A stretch of 64,000 bases of DNA, taken from assembly GCF_007830115.1 (NCBI RefSeq), contig NZ_VLKP01000003.1, forward strand, positions 310,001 to 374,000, in the 5' to 3' direction. The position numbers were made by a program, and so were the translations under genes. Below are positions 10,956-23,633 of the stretch, one piece after another. The stretch's first letter is position 1, and every line of letters begins with the position of its first letter. This DNA comes from Aerolutibacter ruishenii (GTDB lineage Bacteria; Pseudomonadota; Gammaproteobacteria; Xanthomonadales; Xanthomonadaceae). The notes under the pieces were generated by a model. That model was not told where the DNA came from and searched no databases. It saw nothing but the letters and a program-made list of their open reading frames with translations.

Positions 10956-13900
10956 GCACCGCAGCCATTGCAGCGACTCCCATTCTGGAGCCGGTGGATT
11001 ACGATCCGTTCGCCGGGGGGGCGCTGGAGCGTGTGGTGCCGACCACCCGCGCCCAGCGCGAGATCTGGCTGGCGGACCAGTTGGGCCAGGATGCGTCGTT
11101 GGCGTTCAACCTGGCCGTGCGGTTGCGATTCCACGGCGAACTGGATGTCGATGCCTTGTGCCAGGCATTGCAGGATCTCGCGGATCGGCACGATGCGCTG
11201 AGGGCAAACGTTGCTCCGGATGGCCTGGAGCTGTGCATTCGATCCAGCGCTCCACTTCCAGTCGAGTATTTCGATTTCGCCGGGTTCGGACCTGTTGACG
11301 CCGGGGCTGCCGTCTCCGAGCGGTTCGACCGGGCGGTACAGACGCCATTCTCGTTGGCCGTGGATCCGCTGTTCCGGGCCGAACTGATGCGCATCGGGGC
11401 GGGCGAACACGTCCTGCTGCTTGCCGCGCACCACGTGGTCTGCGATGGCTGGTCCTGGTGGGTGATCGTGCGCGAGCTGGGTGCGCTGTATGGACAGCAT
11501 CTGGCACGACGAGAGCCCCAACTTCCGGAACCGGCAACCTTTGGGGATTTCTGCCTCGACGAGGCGGAGTCGTACGAACCTTCAAAGCGCGAGGCGGATG
11601 AAGCGTACTGGCAGGGCCGCTTTCCCGGTGCTGCGACCGTACTGGAATTGCCGGCCGACAGGACCCGCCCACCGGTTCGCAGCTTCGCATCGGCATGGGT
11701 GGACCATGTACTGGATGAAGACCTGCTCTGCGCACTGCGACACGTCGGCGCACGTCGCAATGCGAGCCTTTTCGCCATGCTGCTGGCGGGGTTCTCGGGC
11801 CTGCTGGCCCGATTGACCGGCCAGTCCGACATCGTCATCGGAATTCCTGCCGCCGGGCAGCCCGTTGCGGGCTGCGATGACCTCGTCGGGCACTGTGTCA
11901 ATACCCTTCCGCTTCGTTTCGACGTCGATGCATCCGATGCGTTCTCGAAGCTGCTGGATGTTGCCCAGGGCACCTTGCTCGACGCGTTGGACCACCAGCA
12001 GTGCACGTTGGGAACATTGTTGACCCGGTTGCGGCTTCCTCGGGATCCAGCCCGAATGCCATTGGTGAGCGTGCTGTTCAACCTGGACCAGGCCATCGAC
12101 CAGCAGAGCGAGGCCTTCGAAGGCCTCGCGATGGAATTCGACAGCGTTCCGCGAACTTTCGAGACGTTCGAATTATTCGTCAATGCGGTCCAGGCGAAGG
12201 GGCAACTGAGGCTTGAGTGCCAGTACAACACCGACCTGTTCGACGCTGCGACCATCCGCCGCTGGCTGCGGGCCTACGAGTGCCTGCTGCGTGGCGCCGT
12301 GGAATCGCTGTCGACGGAGTTGCGCAGGCTCCCCATGCTGGATGCGGAGACCAGGAGCGAGCTTGGGCAGTTGCAGCCCGGGCCAGTGGAATACGATTAC
12401 GCGTGCCGGGTGCACGAGTACTTCGAACGGCAGTGCGATCGTACGCCGATGCGTCGTGCGGTCCTGGCTGGAGGCACCGGTTGCAGCTACCAGGATCTCG
12501 AGGCGCGCGCCAACCAGATCGCACATGTGCTGCGTGAACACGGCATCGGGAGGGGCGCCCTGGTGGGCGTGGCGATCGGGCGTGGCGTGGACATGCTCGC
12601 GGCGTTGCTGGCGATCCTGAAGTCCGGTGCCGGGTATGTTCCGCTGGATCCCGCATTCCCCACCGAGCGCCTCGCGTTCATGGCTGCGGACGCAGGGCTG
12701 GCCATGCTGGTGACCACGCGCGAGCATGCTGATCGCGTTGACCTGCGGGGTCGCCCCGTGCTCCTGCTGGACGCGGACTCTGGACGAATCCACGACGCGT
12801 CCGCGCAGAGGCTTGGCCCGGACGCCGATTGCGCTTCGCCGGAGGACCCCGCCTATGTCATTTATACGTCGGGCTCCACCGGCCGACCCAAGGGCGTGGT
12901 GGTGCCACACCGGGCCGTGTCGAATTTCCTCTCCAGCATGCGTGCAAGCCCCGGCCTGTCCGAGCACGACCGGTTGGTGGCGGTCACGACCCTGTCCTTC
13001 GACATCGCGGTTCTCGAGCTGCTGCTGCCATTGAGCGTCGGCGCGGAAGTGATAGTGGCGGACCGTGATACGGCGAGTGATGGCCAAGCGCTTCGGGCGT
13101 TGGTCGAATCCAGCAACGCTACGGTCATGCAGGGAACGCCATCGAGTTGGCGATTGCTGCTGGAGGCGGGCTGGAAAGGTTCGAGCGCGTTCAAGGCCCT
13201 GTGCGGTGGTGAGCCGATGGCACCCGATCTGGCTGCATCATTGCTGTCCCGGTGTGGTTCAGTCTGGAACCTGTATGGCCCCACGGAGACGACCGTCTGG
13301 TCAACGTGTGCCCACATCGAGCGCCGTGGGGACGGGGCGATGCCGGACGTCCACATCGGGCGTCCAATCACCAATACCAGCATCTGGATCGTGGACGGCG
13401 GTGGAGAGCTCTGTCCGCTCGGCGTGCCGGGTGAGATCTGCATAGGCGGGCACGGCGTAACCCGGGGTTACCTGGACCGGCCGGAGTTGACCTCGGCGCG
13501 TTTCATCCCGGACCGCTACACCTTTGCCGAAAGCAATGACCTCCACCCGGTCGTGCCGGCATGGCTCTATCGGACAGGCGATCGCGGCCGCTGGCGGAAG
13601 GACGGAAACCTTGAACACATGGGAAGGCTGGACAATCAGGTCAAGGTTCGTGGCTATCGCATCGAACTGGGTGAGATCGAGGCAAACCTGTGCGCCTGCA
13701 CCGGAATCGCACGGGTGGCCGCGATCGTCCGGGAGGATCGGCCGGACGACCTGCGGCTGGTGGCCTACGTCGTCCCGTTACCCGGTACCGTGCTCGACGA
13801 GGCGGCGCTGAAGAATCAACTTCAGGGCGTGTTGCCGGCCTACATGCTGCCGCAGCACATTGTCGTACTGGATGGCCTGCCGGAGCTTCCAAACGGCAAG

Positions 13901-14290
13901 ATTGACCGCAACGGACTGCCACCGCCCCTTGCCAAGGCAAGCGCCCCGGCTGCCAAGGTGGAGGCTCCAGCCACGGGGATCGACCCGAGGGTCCGCTATC
14001 TGTCCGGGCTCTGGTCCGAGCTGCTGGGAGTGCCGGCCAGCGCGGAGGACAATTTCTTTGAACTCGGCGGCCACTCCATGCTGGCCGTCCAGATGGCCAG
14101 CCGGGTGCAGCGCGACACCGGCCATCGCATCAAACTGATAAGCCTGGGAGCGGAGACCCTGTGCCAGGTAGCATCGCGGTTGCCGATGCCGGACAGCAGC
14201 GGCGGGAGCAGTGCGGGTGTTGGCGGGCGAATCGGCAGTGGATTGCGCCGACTGTTGGGCATGGACAAGGCAGACCAGGAGGCACGGTGA
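10952..14290 (+). CDS. NRPS module, C-A(Gly)-PCP
   Basis: A 1112-residue NRPS, translationally coupled to the preceding gene (ATGA at 10952-10955; GGGTGGGGA box just upstream). Condensation domain about residues 25-450 with HHVVCDG (His160-His161) in the HHxxxDG site. Adenylation domain about 490-1000 (TSGSTGRPKG, YGPTETT, YRTGD, NGKIDR). The hand-read specificity residues are DILQLGLVWK, matching glycine codes. Carrier domain with FELGGHSML (Ser1042). The protein ends shortly after (GMDKADQEAR) with no thioesterase, reductase or terminal condensation domain. Combined with the first enzyme, the predicted thioester is threonyl-C2-ketide-glycyl. Release may be spontaneous, by Dieckmann-type cyclisation, or by an enzyme encoded elsewhere. 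No phosphopantetheinyl transferase lies nearby. Confidence 0.93.
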   Translation: MSTAAIAATPILEPVDYDPFAGGALERVVPTTRAQREIWLADQLGQDASLAFNLAVRLRFHGELDVDALCQALQDLADRHDALRANVAPDGLELCIRSSAPLPVEYFDFAGFGPVDAGAAVSERFDRAVQTPFSLAVDPLFRAELMRIGAGEHVLLLAAHHVVCDGWSWWVIVRELGALYGQHLARREPQLPEPATFGDFCLDEAESYEPSKREADEAYWQGRFPGAATVLELPADRTRPPVRSFASAWVDHVLDEDLLCALRHVGARRNASLFAMLLAGFSGLLARLTGQSDIVIGIPAAGQPVAGCDDLVGHCVNTLPLRFDVDASDAFSKLLDVAQGTLLDALDHQQCTLGTLLTRLRLPRDPARMPLVSVLFNLDQAIDQQSEAFEGLAMEFDSVPRTFETFELFVNAVQAKGQLRLECQYNTDLFDAATIRRWLRAYECLLRGAVESLSTELRRLPMLDAETRSELGQLQPGPVEYDYACRVHEYFERQCDRTPMRRAVLAGGTGCSYQDLEARANQIAHVLREHGIGRGALVGVAIGRGVDMLAALLAILKSGAGYVPLDPAFPTERLAFMAADAGLAMLVTTREHADRVDLRGRPVLLLDADSGRIHDASAQRLGPDADCASPEDPAYVIYTSGSTGRPKGVVVPHRAVSNFLSSMRASPGLSEHDRLVAVTTLSFDIAVLELLLPLSVGAEVIVADRDTASDGQALRALVESSNATVMQGTPSSWRLLLEAGWKGSSAFKALCGGEPMAPDLAASLLSRCGSVWNLYGPTETTVWSTCAHIERRGDGAMPDVHIGRPITNTSIWIVDGGGELCPLGVPGEICIGGHGVTRGYLDRPELTSARFIPDRYTFAESNDLHPVVPAWLYRTGDRGRWRKDGNLEHMGRLDNQVKVRGYRIELGEIEANLCACTGIARVAAIVREDRPDDLRLVAYVVPLPGTVLDEAALKNQLQGVLPAYMLPQHIVVLDGLPELPNGKIDRNGLPPPLAKASAPAAKVEAPATGIDPRVRYLSGLWSELLGVPASAEDNFFELGGHSMLAVQMASRVQRDTGHRIKLISLGAETLCQVASRLPMPDSSGGSSAGVGGRIGSGLRRLLGMDKADQEAR

Positions 14291-14377
14291 CGAGGCGCTG
14301 ATGTTCATCGGGCCAGCGCCGCATCGCATTTCATCGATCGCCTGTGGACATCGCCTCCGGGCCGGCACGCCCCTTCC

Positions 14378-15001
14378 TCAATCCAGATGCGCGCTGATCG
14401 CGGACACGATGTCGCGGCGGCGCAGCAGGAAATCCCACAGGCTGCCGCCCAGCTGACGCCAGAGCACGGCAGAGCGTACGGCGGCCAACAGCACCGCGCG
14501 TACCTCCGCCACCACGTTGGCCTGGCCCAGGTAATGCGGGTTGCCCTGCACCAGCACGCGCGGACGCAGATGACTGAGCGTTTCGGCATACAGCCCGCCC
14601 AGTGCGGACAGGACGTCCGGATGGGTGGTGCCTTCGCGCTCCGCCAAGGCGGCCTGGGACTGGATGCCGTGCTGCACGCGACGGCCCATTGCTTCGTCCG
14701 TCACGAAGCGCCGCTCCAGTTGCAGGACGGCCAGCGCAAGGCGCGGCAACTGTTCGTCGCGCGACTTGCTGGAGAAATACTCACGCAGCAACGACAGCCC
14801 GGGACGCAACGACTCCACGCCGCCGTAAACGGCCGCGGGCGTCGCCGCGTCGATCCTGAATACCGAGTCCAATGCCGTCGACAGCACGCGCTGCTCCGCC
14901 GTGCCGGTATCGGCGATGCGACGCACCTGCGCCAGGGCCTGCGCCAGCCCGGCGAGTGCCAGGACGCGCTCGGACATGGGATTTGTACGGGATTCGCTCA
15001 T
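14378..15001 (-). CDS. hflD: HflD homologue (lysogenization regulator family)
   Basis: A 207-residue, mostly helical protein ([20 protein letters not shown] at the core N-terminus). HflD in E. coli is a peripheral membrane protein that affects lambda CII; its general cellular role is uncertain. Identification rests on length, the helical pattern with segments such as GNPHYLGQ, and above all the nudJ-mnmA-hflD order, which is the same as in E. coli. The ATG at 15001 overlaps the mnmA stop (ATGA), giving the reported start; an internal ATG at 14977 is an alternative. It converges on the NRPS gene with 87 nt between. Confidence 0.88.
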   Translation of the reverse strand: MSESRTNPMSERVLALAGLAQALAQVRRIADTGTAEQRVLSTALDSVFRIDAATPAAVYGGVESLRPGLSLLREYFSSKSRDEQLPRLALAVLQLERRFVTDEAMGRRVQHGIQSQAALAEREGTTHPDVLSALGGLYAETLSHLRPRVLVQGNPHYLGQANVVAEVRAVLLAAVRSAVLWRQLGGSLWDFLLRRRDIVSAISAHLD

Positions 15002-16116
15002 GCAGCTTGGACCTTCAGGCGTTGTTCCAGGGGGGCATCGGTAGCGGCGATCACCGCACCACCAAGGCACTCATCTCCGTCGTACAGTACGAGCGACTGG
15101 CCTGGCGTCACGGCGCGCTGCGGACGGGCGAAGCGGACCTCAAGCGTGCCGTCGTCCTGGACGGTCACCTCGCAGGCCTCGTCGGCCTGGCGGTAGCGCG
15201 TTTGCGCCGAACACTCGAAGCGTTGGGCGGGCGGTGCGCCAGAAATCCAGTGGGCCGCTTCCGACCATAACCGACCCGACTGCAGCCATGGAAAGCCGAT
15301 GCACTGGTCCACGTACAGCACGTTGCTGGCCACGTCCTTGCCCACCACGAACCACGGCGCCGGCTCGAACCCGCGCACGCCACCGATGCTGAGCCCTTCG
15401 CGCTGGCCCAGTGTGTAGAAGAACACGCCGGGGTGCTGCCCGATCACCTGGCCTCCGGGCGTGCGCATCTCACCGGTCCGGGCCGGCAGGTAGCGTGACA
15501 GGAACTCACGGAAGTCGCGCTCGCCGATGAAGCAGATACCGGTCGAGTCCTTCTTCGCGGCGGTCGGAAGACCGGCCTCCTGCGCCATGCGGCGCACGTC
15601 GGTCTTGACCAGCTCGCCCAGCGGAAAGCGGGTGCTGGCCAGTTGCCGTTGTCCCAACTGGTGCAGGAAATAGCTCTGGTCCTTGTTGCGGTCGCGGGCG
15701 CGCAGCAACTGGAATTGCCCGCGGTGCTCCGCGACGCGTGCATAATGCCCGGTGGCGATGAACTCGGCGCCCAGGTCATGGGCGGCATCGAGGAAGTGCT
15801 TGAACTTGATCTCGCGGTTGCACAGCACGTCGGGGTTGGGCGTGCGTCCGGCTGCGTACTCGGCCAGGAAGTGCTCGAACACGCCTTTCCAGTACTCGCC
15901 CGAGAAATCGCGGAAATGGATGGGAATGCCCAGCCGCCCGCATACCGCCACGGCATCACGCCGGTCATCCTCGGCACGGCATTCGCCGCTGCCGTCGTCG
16001 GCCCAGTTCTGCATGAAGAGTCCGGCGATCGGCTCGCCGGCGTCGCGCAAAAGCATTGCCGCGACGGACGAATCCACGCCGCCGGACATCCCGACGATGG
16101 TGCGGACCTCGCTCAT
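14998..16116 (-). CDS. mnmA: tRNA-specific 2-thiouridylase
   Basis: Installs the 2-thio group on U34 of tRNA-Lys, -Glu and -Gln using ATP and sulfur relayed through the Tus pathway. The 372 residues match the family length. The N-terminal PP-loop motif [12 protein letters not shown] binds ATP. The first catalytic Cys lies in [14 protein letters not shown] and the second in [11 protein letters not shown], both intact. The start overlaps the nudJ stop and the stop overlaps the hflD start, each by ATGA, so the three genes are translationally coupled. Confidence 0.98.
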   Translation of the reverse strand: MSEVRTIVGMSGGVDSSVAAMLLRDAGEPIAGLFMQNWADDGSGECRAEDDRRDAVAVCGRLGIPIHFRDFSGEYWKGVFEHFLAEYAAGRTPNPDVLCNREIKFKHFLDAAHDLGAEFIATGHYARVAEHRGQFQLLRARDRNKDQSYFLHQLGQRQLASTRFPLGELVKTDVRRMAQEAGLPTAAKKDSTGICFIGERDFREFLSRYLPARTGEMRTPGGQVIGQHPGVFFYTLGQREGLSIGGVRGFEPAPWFVVGKDVASNVLYVDQCIGFPWLQSGRLWSEAAHWISGAPPAQRFECSAQTRYRQADEACEVTVQDDGTLEVRFARPQRAVTPGQSLVLYDGDECLGGAVIAATDAPLEQRLKVQAA

Positions 16117-16589
16117 GCCAGGTGCTGCACCACGTCGAGCGGCTGGCGGCGGCCGGCAAGGAAGTCCTCGGCGGCACGCCAGACCAGCGGGCTGCGGTGC
16201 CGCGGTGCCTGGGCCTGCAATTCGGCCGGTGACAGCCAGAGGGCCCGCACGATGCCCTCATCCAGCGGGCGTGTGGGATCGTGGGCAACCGGCTCGGCGG
16301 CAAAGGCGAAGCGCAGGTAATGGCGGCCGTTGCCCCCATCCCCGGACGGGGCCTTCCACTGGTATGCGCCCACGAAGGCGGTCAGGCGGACGTCCCACCC
16401 GGTTTCCTCGCGCGTCTCGCGCAGGGCTGCCTCGAGGAGGCTTTCGTCGGGCTCCAGGTGGCCGGCCGGCTGGTTGAGCACCAGGCGCCCGCCCACGCTC
16501 TCTTCCACCATCAGCAGGCGGCCGTCCGCGACCACCACCGTGGCGACGGTGACGTCAGGTTGCCAGAAGCGGCCTTGGCGGTAGGTCAT
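16113..16589 (-). CDS. nudJ: Nudix hydrolase, NudJ-type phosphatase
   Basis: A 158-residue Nudix protein. The Nudix box (pattern GX5EX7REUXEEXGU) is complete, beginning GHLEPDES and ending RETREETGW at roughly residues 43-65. NudJ hydrolyses nucleoside tri- and diphosphates and HMP-pyrophosphate in E. coli, where it also sits directly upstream of mnmA; that synteny is the main reason for the specific name. Start at ATG 16589 ([12 protein letters not shown]), the usual N-terminus. First gene of the nudJ-mnmA-hflD operon. Confidence 0.92.
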   Translation of the reverse strand: MTYRQGRFWQPDVTVATVVVADGRLLMVEESVGGRLVLNQPAGHLEPDESLLEAALRETREETGWDVRLTAFVGAYQWKAPSGDGGNGRHYLRFAFAAEPVAHDPTRPLDEGIVRALWLSPAELQAQAPRHRSPLVWRAAEDFLAGRRQPLDVVQHLA

Positions 16590-16677
16590 GGGCGTCGGGC
16601 TGTCCTGTGGGTGGGGTAGGGGTTGGGGTTGGGTGTGGCCGGCACTGCTGGGCTTCCCGACACCCGGCGGTAGGGCC

Positions 16678-17163
16678 TCAGAGCTCGTCCCGGTCCGCCG
16701 ACAACTTGATTTCCATGTCGTCGGCCGTCTGTGCCGCGATGTCCATGGCCGATTCCAGTTCGGCGCCGGACAGGGTGTCGGGCAGTTTGAGCACGAAGTA
16801 CAGGACATCGCCGCCCAATTCCCAGCTGCCAAGCTTGTTGTTGCGGCTTTCGGCCAGCAGTTCAAGGGCTTTGGCGCCGTCGATGGCGTCCTTTCCGACG
16901 CGGCCAGCCGGCGAGAATATCTCGCGCACGATGAAGCCGCCCAACGTTTCCGTGCGGCCCGAGACGAACACCAGCTGGGTGCGGCCTTCCTTGGCGTAGT
17001 TGTAGGTCACCTTGTAGTCGCCGTCCCCATCCACCTCGTGCTTGACCCCACGTGCGTCCAGGCGTGCCTTGACCGAGGCATCCGCCGCGGCCGCAGGTCC
17101 GCCGATGATGGTGAGCAGCAGGGTTGCGGCCAGCAACAGGCCGTGGCCGATGCGCATGGGCAT
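16678..17163 (-). CDS. Secreted YbjN-like protein of unknown function
   Basis: A 161-residue protein with a Sec signal peptide (GLLLAATLLLTIIGGPAAAADA, cleavage expected near AAA-D, about residue 27), so probably periplasmic. The mature part (KARLDARGVKHEVDGDGDYKV followed by an alternating strand/helix pattern) resembles the YbjN/secretion-chaperone-like fold; this is a low-certainty guess from pattern only. Starts at 17163 (MPM) and 17157 are both possible. It lies 88 nt upstream of nudJ on the same strand and is divergent from clpS. Confidence 0.75.
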   Translation of the reverse strand: MPMRIGHGLLLAATLLLTIIGGPAAAADASVKARLDARGVKHEVDGDGDYKVTYNYAKEGRTQLVFVSGRTETLGGFIVREIFSPAGRVGKDAIDGAKALELLAESRNNKLGSWELGGDVLYFVLKLPDTLSGAELESAMDIAAQTADDMEIKLSADRDEL

Positions 17164-17229
17164 GTCCAGTGTGATGAAGGTGGCATTGTGTCGCGGCGGG
17201 TGGTGCGTCGTCCACGCCGCGAAGGCCGG

Positions 17230-17264
17230 GGTGGCTGCAAGGAGCCACCGGGTATAATTGCCCG
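17230..17264 (+). promoter_or_regulatory. clpS promoter, apparently giving a leaderless mRNA
   Basis: A consensus TATAAT (17253-17258) ends only 6 nt before the clpS ATG (17265), so transcription would begin at or next to the start codon. No Shine-Dalgarno fits in TTGCCCG. Just upstream is a perfect inverted repeat with 7-bp arms GGTGGCT/AGCCACC around a 6-nt centre (17230-17249), covering the -35 area, which itself has no good hexamer. The dyad may be an activator or repressor site. Confidence 0.6.
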
Positions 17265-17585
17265 ATGGCCAAGCAGACCGACCATGAGCACCACCACGGC
17301 GTCCTGGTGGAAACCGGAAAACCCGAGATCGCCCGCCCCCCGCTGTACTCGGTGCTGCTGCTCAACGACGACTACACCCCGATGGACTTCGTGGTGGACG
17401 TGCTGATGCGCTTCTTCCCGGTGGACATCGAAAAGGCGACGCAGATCATGCTTCACGTCCATACCCGGGGCCGGGGCGTGTGCGGGGTTTTCACACGCGA
17501 GGTGGCCGAGTCGAAGGTCGCACAGGTGAACGAATACTCAAGGATCAACCAGCACCCCTTGCTGTGCACGATGGAAAAGGCCTAA
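17265..17585 (+). CDS. clpS: ATP-dependent Clp protease adaptor ClpS
   Basis: A 106-residue N-end-rule adaptor that binds N-degron substrates (Leu, Phe, Tyr, Trp N-termini) and delivers them to ClpAP. The diagnostic core is visible: [16 protein letters not shown] (NDD and the hydrophobic pocket), then [21 protein letters not shown]. It directly precedes clpA, 141 nt apart. Its partner Aat, which makes N-degrons by adding Leu/Phe, is encoded a few genes downstream in the opposite direction. The start codon may be leaderless. Confidence 0.97.
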   Translation: MAKQTDHEHHHGVLVETGKPEIARPPLYSVLLLNDDYTPMDFVVDVLMRFFPVDIEKATQIMLHVHTRGRGVCGVFTREVAESKVAQVNEYSRINQHPLLCTMEKA

Positions 17586-17726
17586 AACGGGTCCAAGGGA
17601 CGTACTGATCTGTAGGAGGGGTTGTCGACCTCGCCGGCCGGTCGGGAGTTCCGAAGGGGGCGCATGGAAAAGCACCTTGCGTGTCCCCATCTAGGACCGC
17701 AGTAGCTTTTTTGGAGGCTTGCCCCC

Positions 17727-20012
<2,286 letters not shown>

Positions 20013-20098
20013 CGGTGATGTCCATGCCGCGCCACAAGCGGGCGCGGCATGGGGATGCATCGCGTCGGTCGAGCGCGTTGCGGCAACCATTGGAAACG

Positions 20099-20128
20099 AA
20101 AAAGGCGACCCAAAAGGTCGCCTTTTTT
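20099..20128. terminator. Bidirectional rho-independent terminator between clpA and infA
   Basis: A near-perfect hairpin with stem AAAAAGGCGACC/GGTCGCCTTTTTT and a 5-nt CAAAA loop gives a T-tract on both strands. It serves clpA on the plus strand and infA on the minus strand, whose stop is 17 nt away. Confidence 0.93.
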
Positions 20129-20144
20129 CAATGCGTTACCGCAA

Positions 20145-20363
20145 TTACTTCATGCGATAGGTGATGCGGCCCTTGGTCAGGTCGTAGGGGGTCATTTCGA
20201 CCTTCACCTTGTCGCCGGTCAGGATGCGGATGTAGTTCTTGCGCATGCGGCCGGAGATGTGGGCAATGATCTCGTGCCCGTTTTCGAGGCGCACCCGGAA
20301 CATGGTGTTCGGAAGGGTTTCCGCCACCGTGCCCTCGAATTCGATCACGTCGTCTTTTGCCAT
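20145..20363 (-). CDS. infA: Translation initiation factor IF-1
   Basis: A 72-residue OB-fold protein identical in plan to bacterial IF-1 ([19 protein letters not shown] at the start; RITYRMK at the end). It binds the 30S A site during initiation. The ATG at 20363 gives the canonical length. It is a single-gene unit pointing at clpA, with the shared terminator between, the same arrangement as E. coli clpA-infA-aat. Confidence 0.98.
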   Translation of the reverse strand: MAKDDVIEFEGTVAETLPNTMFRVRLENGHEIIAHISGRMRKNYIRILTGDKVKVEMTPYDLTKGRITYRMK

Positions 20364-20541
20364 GTGTTCCCTGAGTGTCGCGAAGAGCGGCCGTTTCCCG
20401 GCCGCGAAGCCCAGCATTGTGCCACGTTGCGGTAGCTGGCGCAAAAGTGGGGGGTGAGTGGTTCAGCATGCGGCGAAGGGCGGCTGTGTGCGCCGCGCCC
20501 GCGCCCGCCGCGGCTGGCTGGCCGGGGCGAGCTCGCCCCGC

Positions 20542-21282
20542 TCAGTCCGTTCGAGCCAACTGGGCACAGGTCAGTTCGCCGAACTGTCGTGTCCACGGCT
20601 CCGCTGTCGCGGTCAGTGCGGTCAGCCCTTCCACCTGGGCCAGGAACTTCTCGCGTCGGATCAGCCGAGCGCCCAGCGAAATCAGGTGCGGGTTCTCGAC
20701 CTGCGCATCGATCAACGGCCAGCCCCATTCGCGCAACCGGAAGGCCAGGGCCGCGAGGGCCGCCTTCGAGCCACCGGAGTCGGCACTGAACATGCTTTCG
20801 CCAAAGAACATGTGGCCGATCGAGACCCCGTACAGCCCACCAGCCAGGCGATCGCCGTCCCACACCTCGATCGAATGCGCATGCCCCAGGCGGTGCAGCT
20901 CCACGTAGGCATCACGCATCTCCGCCGTGATCCACGTGCCGTCCTGCCCGTTGCGCGGCGACCGGGCGCAGGCATCGATCACGGCCTCGAAGTCGGTGTC
21001 CGCGCGCACCACCCAGGGCAGCGCCCGGAGCGTTCGGCGGAATCGCGTCGAAAGCCGGAAGCCGTCCGTGCGGAAAACCGTGCGCGGATCCGGGCACCAC
21101 CACAGGATCGGCTGGCCTTCCGAATACCAGGGGAAGATGCCGTGCCGGTAGGCGTTCAGCAGGCGAACGGGCGACAGGTCGCCACCAAGGGCCAGCAACC
21201 CGTCTGGCTGCCGCAGCGCGCTCTCCCCTGGCGGGAAGGGCGCGGAAGGGTCCACCGGCAGTTGGGGCAAGCGCAGGGACAT
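20542..21282 (-). CDS. aat: Leucyl/phenylalanyl-tRNA-protein transferase
   Basis: A 246-residue enzyme that adds Leu or Phe from aminoacyl-tRNA to N-terminal Arg/Lys, creating N-degrons for ClpS/ClpAP. Family motifs are visible: ALRQPDGLLALGGDLSP, AYRHGIFPWYSEGQPILWW, and GLYGVSIGHMFFGESMFS. It is 4 nt downstream of the DUF482-family gene, so probably cotranscribed with it. An 18-bp palindrome (20523-20540) abuts the stop but lacks a T-tract. Confidence 0.97.
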   Translation of the reverse strand: MSLRLPQLPVDPSAPFPPGESALRQPDGLLALGGDLSPVRLLNAYRHGIFPWYSEGQPILWWCPDPRTVFRTDGFRLSTRFRRTLRALPWVVRADTDFEAVIDACARSPRNGQDGTWITAEMRDAYVELHRLGHAHSIEVWDGDRLAGGLYGVSIGHMFFGESMFSADSGGSKAALAALAFRLREWGWPLIDAQVENPHLISLGARLIRREKFLAQVEGLTALTATAEPWTRQFGELTCAQLARTD

Positions 21283-21286
21283 GCGT

Positions 21287-22468
21287 TCAGCTTGTCACGT
21301 CCCGGGCGCTGGCGTCTGCCCCCTTGAAGGGGGATCGTGCGGCCAGCCGGCGCGCATGCTGCAGCACGGCCACTGTCTCTTCGTGGCACCAGTCGCCCAG
21401 CGCGTCGCGAAAGCCGTCGTGGGCGATCCAATGCCGGCTGCGTACCAGGGTCGGCAGGAAGCCGCGGGCCAGTTTGTGTTCGCCCTGGGCGCCCGGTTCG
21501 AATCGCGTCAGTCCTTCGCGCAGGCAATACTCGATGCCCTGGTAATAGCAGGTTTCGAAATGCAGGCCGGGCAGGGTGGCGTCGCCGCCCCAGTACCGGC
21601 CGTAAAGCGTGCCACCACCGCGCAGGCAAAGCGCTCCCGCGACGGCCTGGCCCTGGAACTCGGCGAAAATGATCACCAGGGCCTCGGGACAGGCCACGGC
21701 CAGGTGCTGCAGGAACGGCAACGTCAGTGCCGGATGGTTTCCGTAGTCGGCGAACGTGCGCTGGTAGAAGCGATGCATCGTCGCCAGGTCGGCTTCGGTG
21801 GCGCCCGCGCCGTCGACCACGCGGAAGCGCACGCCGGCCTCGGCCACCTTCCGGCGCTCCTGCCGGACGTTCTTGCGGTGCTTGTGGTCGAACGCCGCAA
21901 GGAAATCGTCGAAGGTGCGCCAGCCTGCATCGTTGTGCCAGTGGTACTGCATGTCGGTCCGGACCAGCCACCTGTCGGGGTTGCCCGGATCCGTGTCCAT
22001 GGCGTGATCGAAGGCTTCGTCTTCAATGGCGTCATGAAAGTTCACGTGCACGGACGACAGCCCCAGCGCGACACATTGCGCCACCATCGTCTGGGCCAGT
22101 GCGTGCCGAACCGCGGGCACACGGGCCAGCAGGCGCGGGCCGGTGACGGGCGAATACGGCACGGCGCAAAGCCACTTCGGGAAGTAATCCAGCCCGTGCC
22201 GCTCGTAGGCATGCGCCCAGGCATGGTCGAAGACGAACTCCCCGTGAGAGTTCGTCTTCAGGTACATGGGGGCGGCACCGACCAGCGCCCCGTCTTCCCA
22301 CAGCGACAGGTGCCGGGGCGTCCAACCCCAATCCGGACGCACGCAGCCATGCTGCTCCAGGCCCGAAAGGAACGCATGGCTGACGAACGGGTTGTGTCCG
22401 TCATGCAGCGCATCCCATTGCCCGGCGGGAACGTCGGCCAGAGAGGCCAGGAGGCGGACGTCAGGCAT
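21287..22468 (-). CDS. GNAT-like N-acyltransferase family protein (DUF482/COG3146)
   Basis: A 393-residue protein of the DUF482 family, related to GNAT/FemX-type acyltransferases; the substrate is unknown. Recognised from the N-terminus (DALHDGHNPFVSHAFLSGLE), the HVNFHD block, the DHKHRKNVRQERRK basic block near residue 195 and the GRYWGG..HFETCYYQGIEYC block near residue 300. It forms a tight pair with aat (4 nt between), a gene order I recall from other proteobacteria, hinting at a shared process, but no function can be assigned. The gap to the upstream trxB is 38 nt, so the three may be cotranscribed. Confidence 0.85.
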   Translation of the reverse strand: MPDVRLLASLADVPAGQWDALHDGHNPFVSHAFLSGLEQHGCVRPDWGWTPRHLSLWEDGALVGAAPMYLKTNSHGEFVFDHAWAHAYERHGLDYFPKWLCAVPYSPVTGPRLLARVPAVRHALAQTMVAQCVALGLSSVHVNFHDAIEDEAFDHAMDTDPGNPDRWLVRTDMQYHWHNDAGWRTFDDFLAAFDHKHRKNVRQERRKVAEAGVRFRVVDGAGATEADLATMHRFYQRTFADYGNHPALTLPFLQHLAVACPEALVIIFAEFQGQAVAGALCLRGGGTLYGRYWGGDATLPGLHFETCYYQGIEYCLREGLTRFEPGAQGEHKLARGFLPTLVRSRHWIAHDGFRDALGDWCHEETVAVLQHARRLAARSPFKGADASARDVTS

Positions 22469-22506
22469 GGCGGTAGGCGCCCCGCGGGGCAGGGCGCCGG
22501 AGGGAC

Positions 22507-23511
<1,005 letters not shown>

Positions 23512-23633
23512 TTACAAGGCAAGGTTGGCGAAAACACCGTTGCAGCAACCGCACGGCGGGTATTGCCGGTGCGGCATCCACGACGCCGCCCATGCGGCGT
23601 TCCCCGAGGGCCAGCCACGGTTGGGAGGTCGCG

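Noticed and set aside
14291-14377. Hidden thioesterase or further NRPS gene after the last PCP
   Set aside because: Only 87 nt separate the NRPS stop from the convergent hflD stop; no coding potential.
20523-20540. GC palindrome after aat as a rho-independent terminator
   Set aside because: 18-bp palindrome with no loop and no T-tract on the minus strand; not a convincing terminator.
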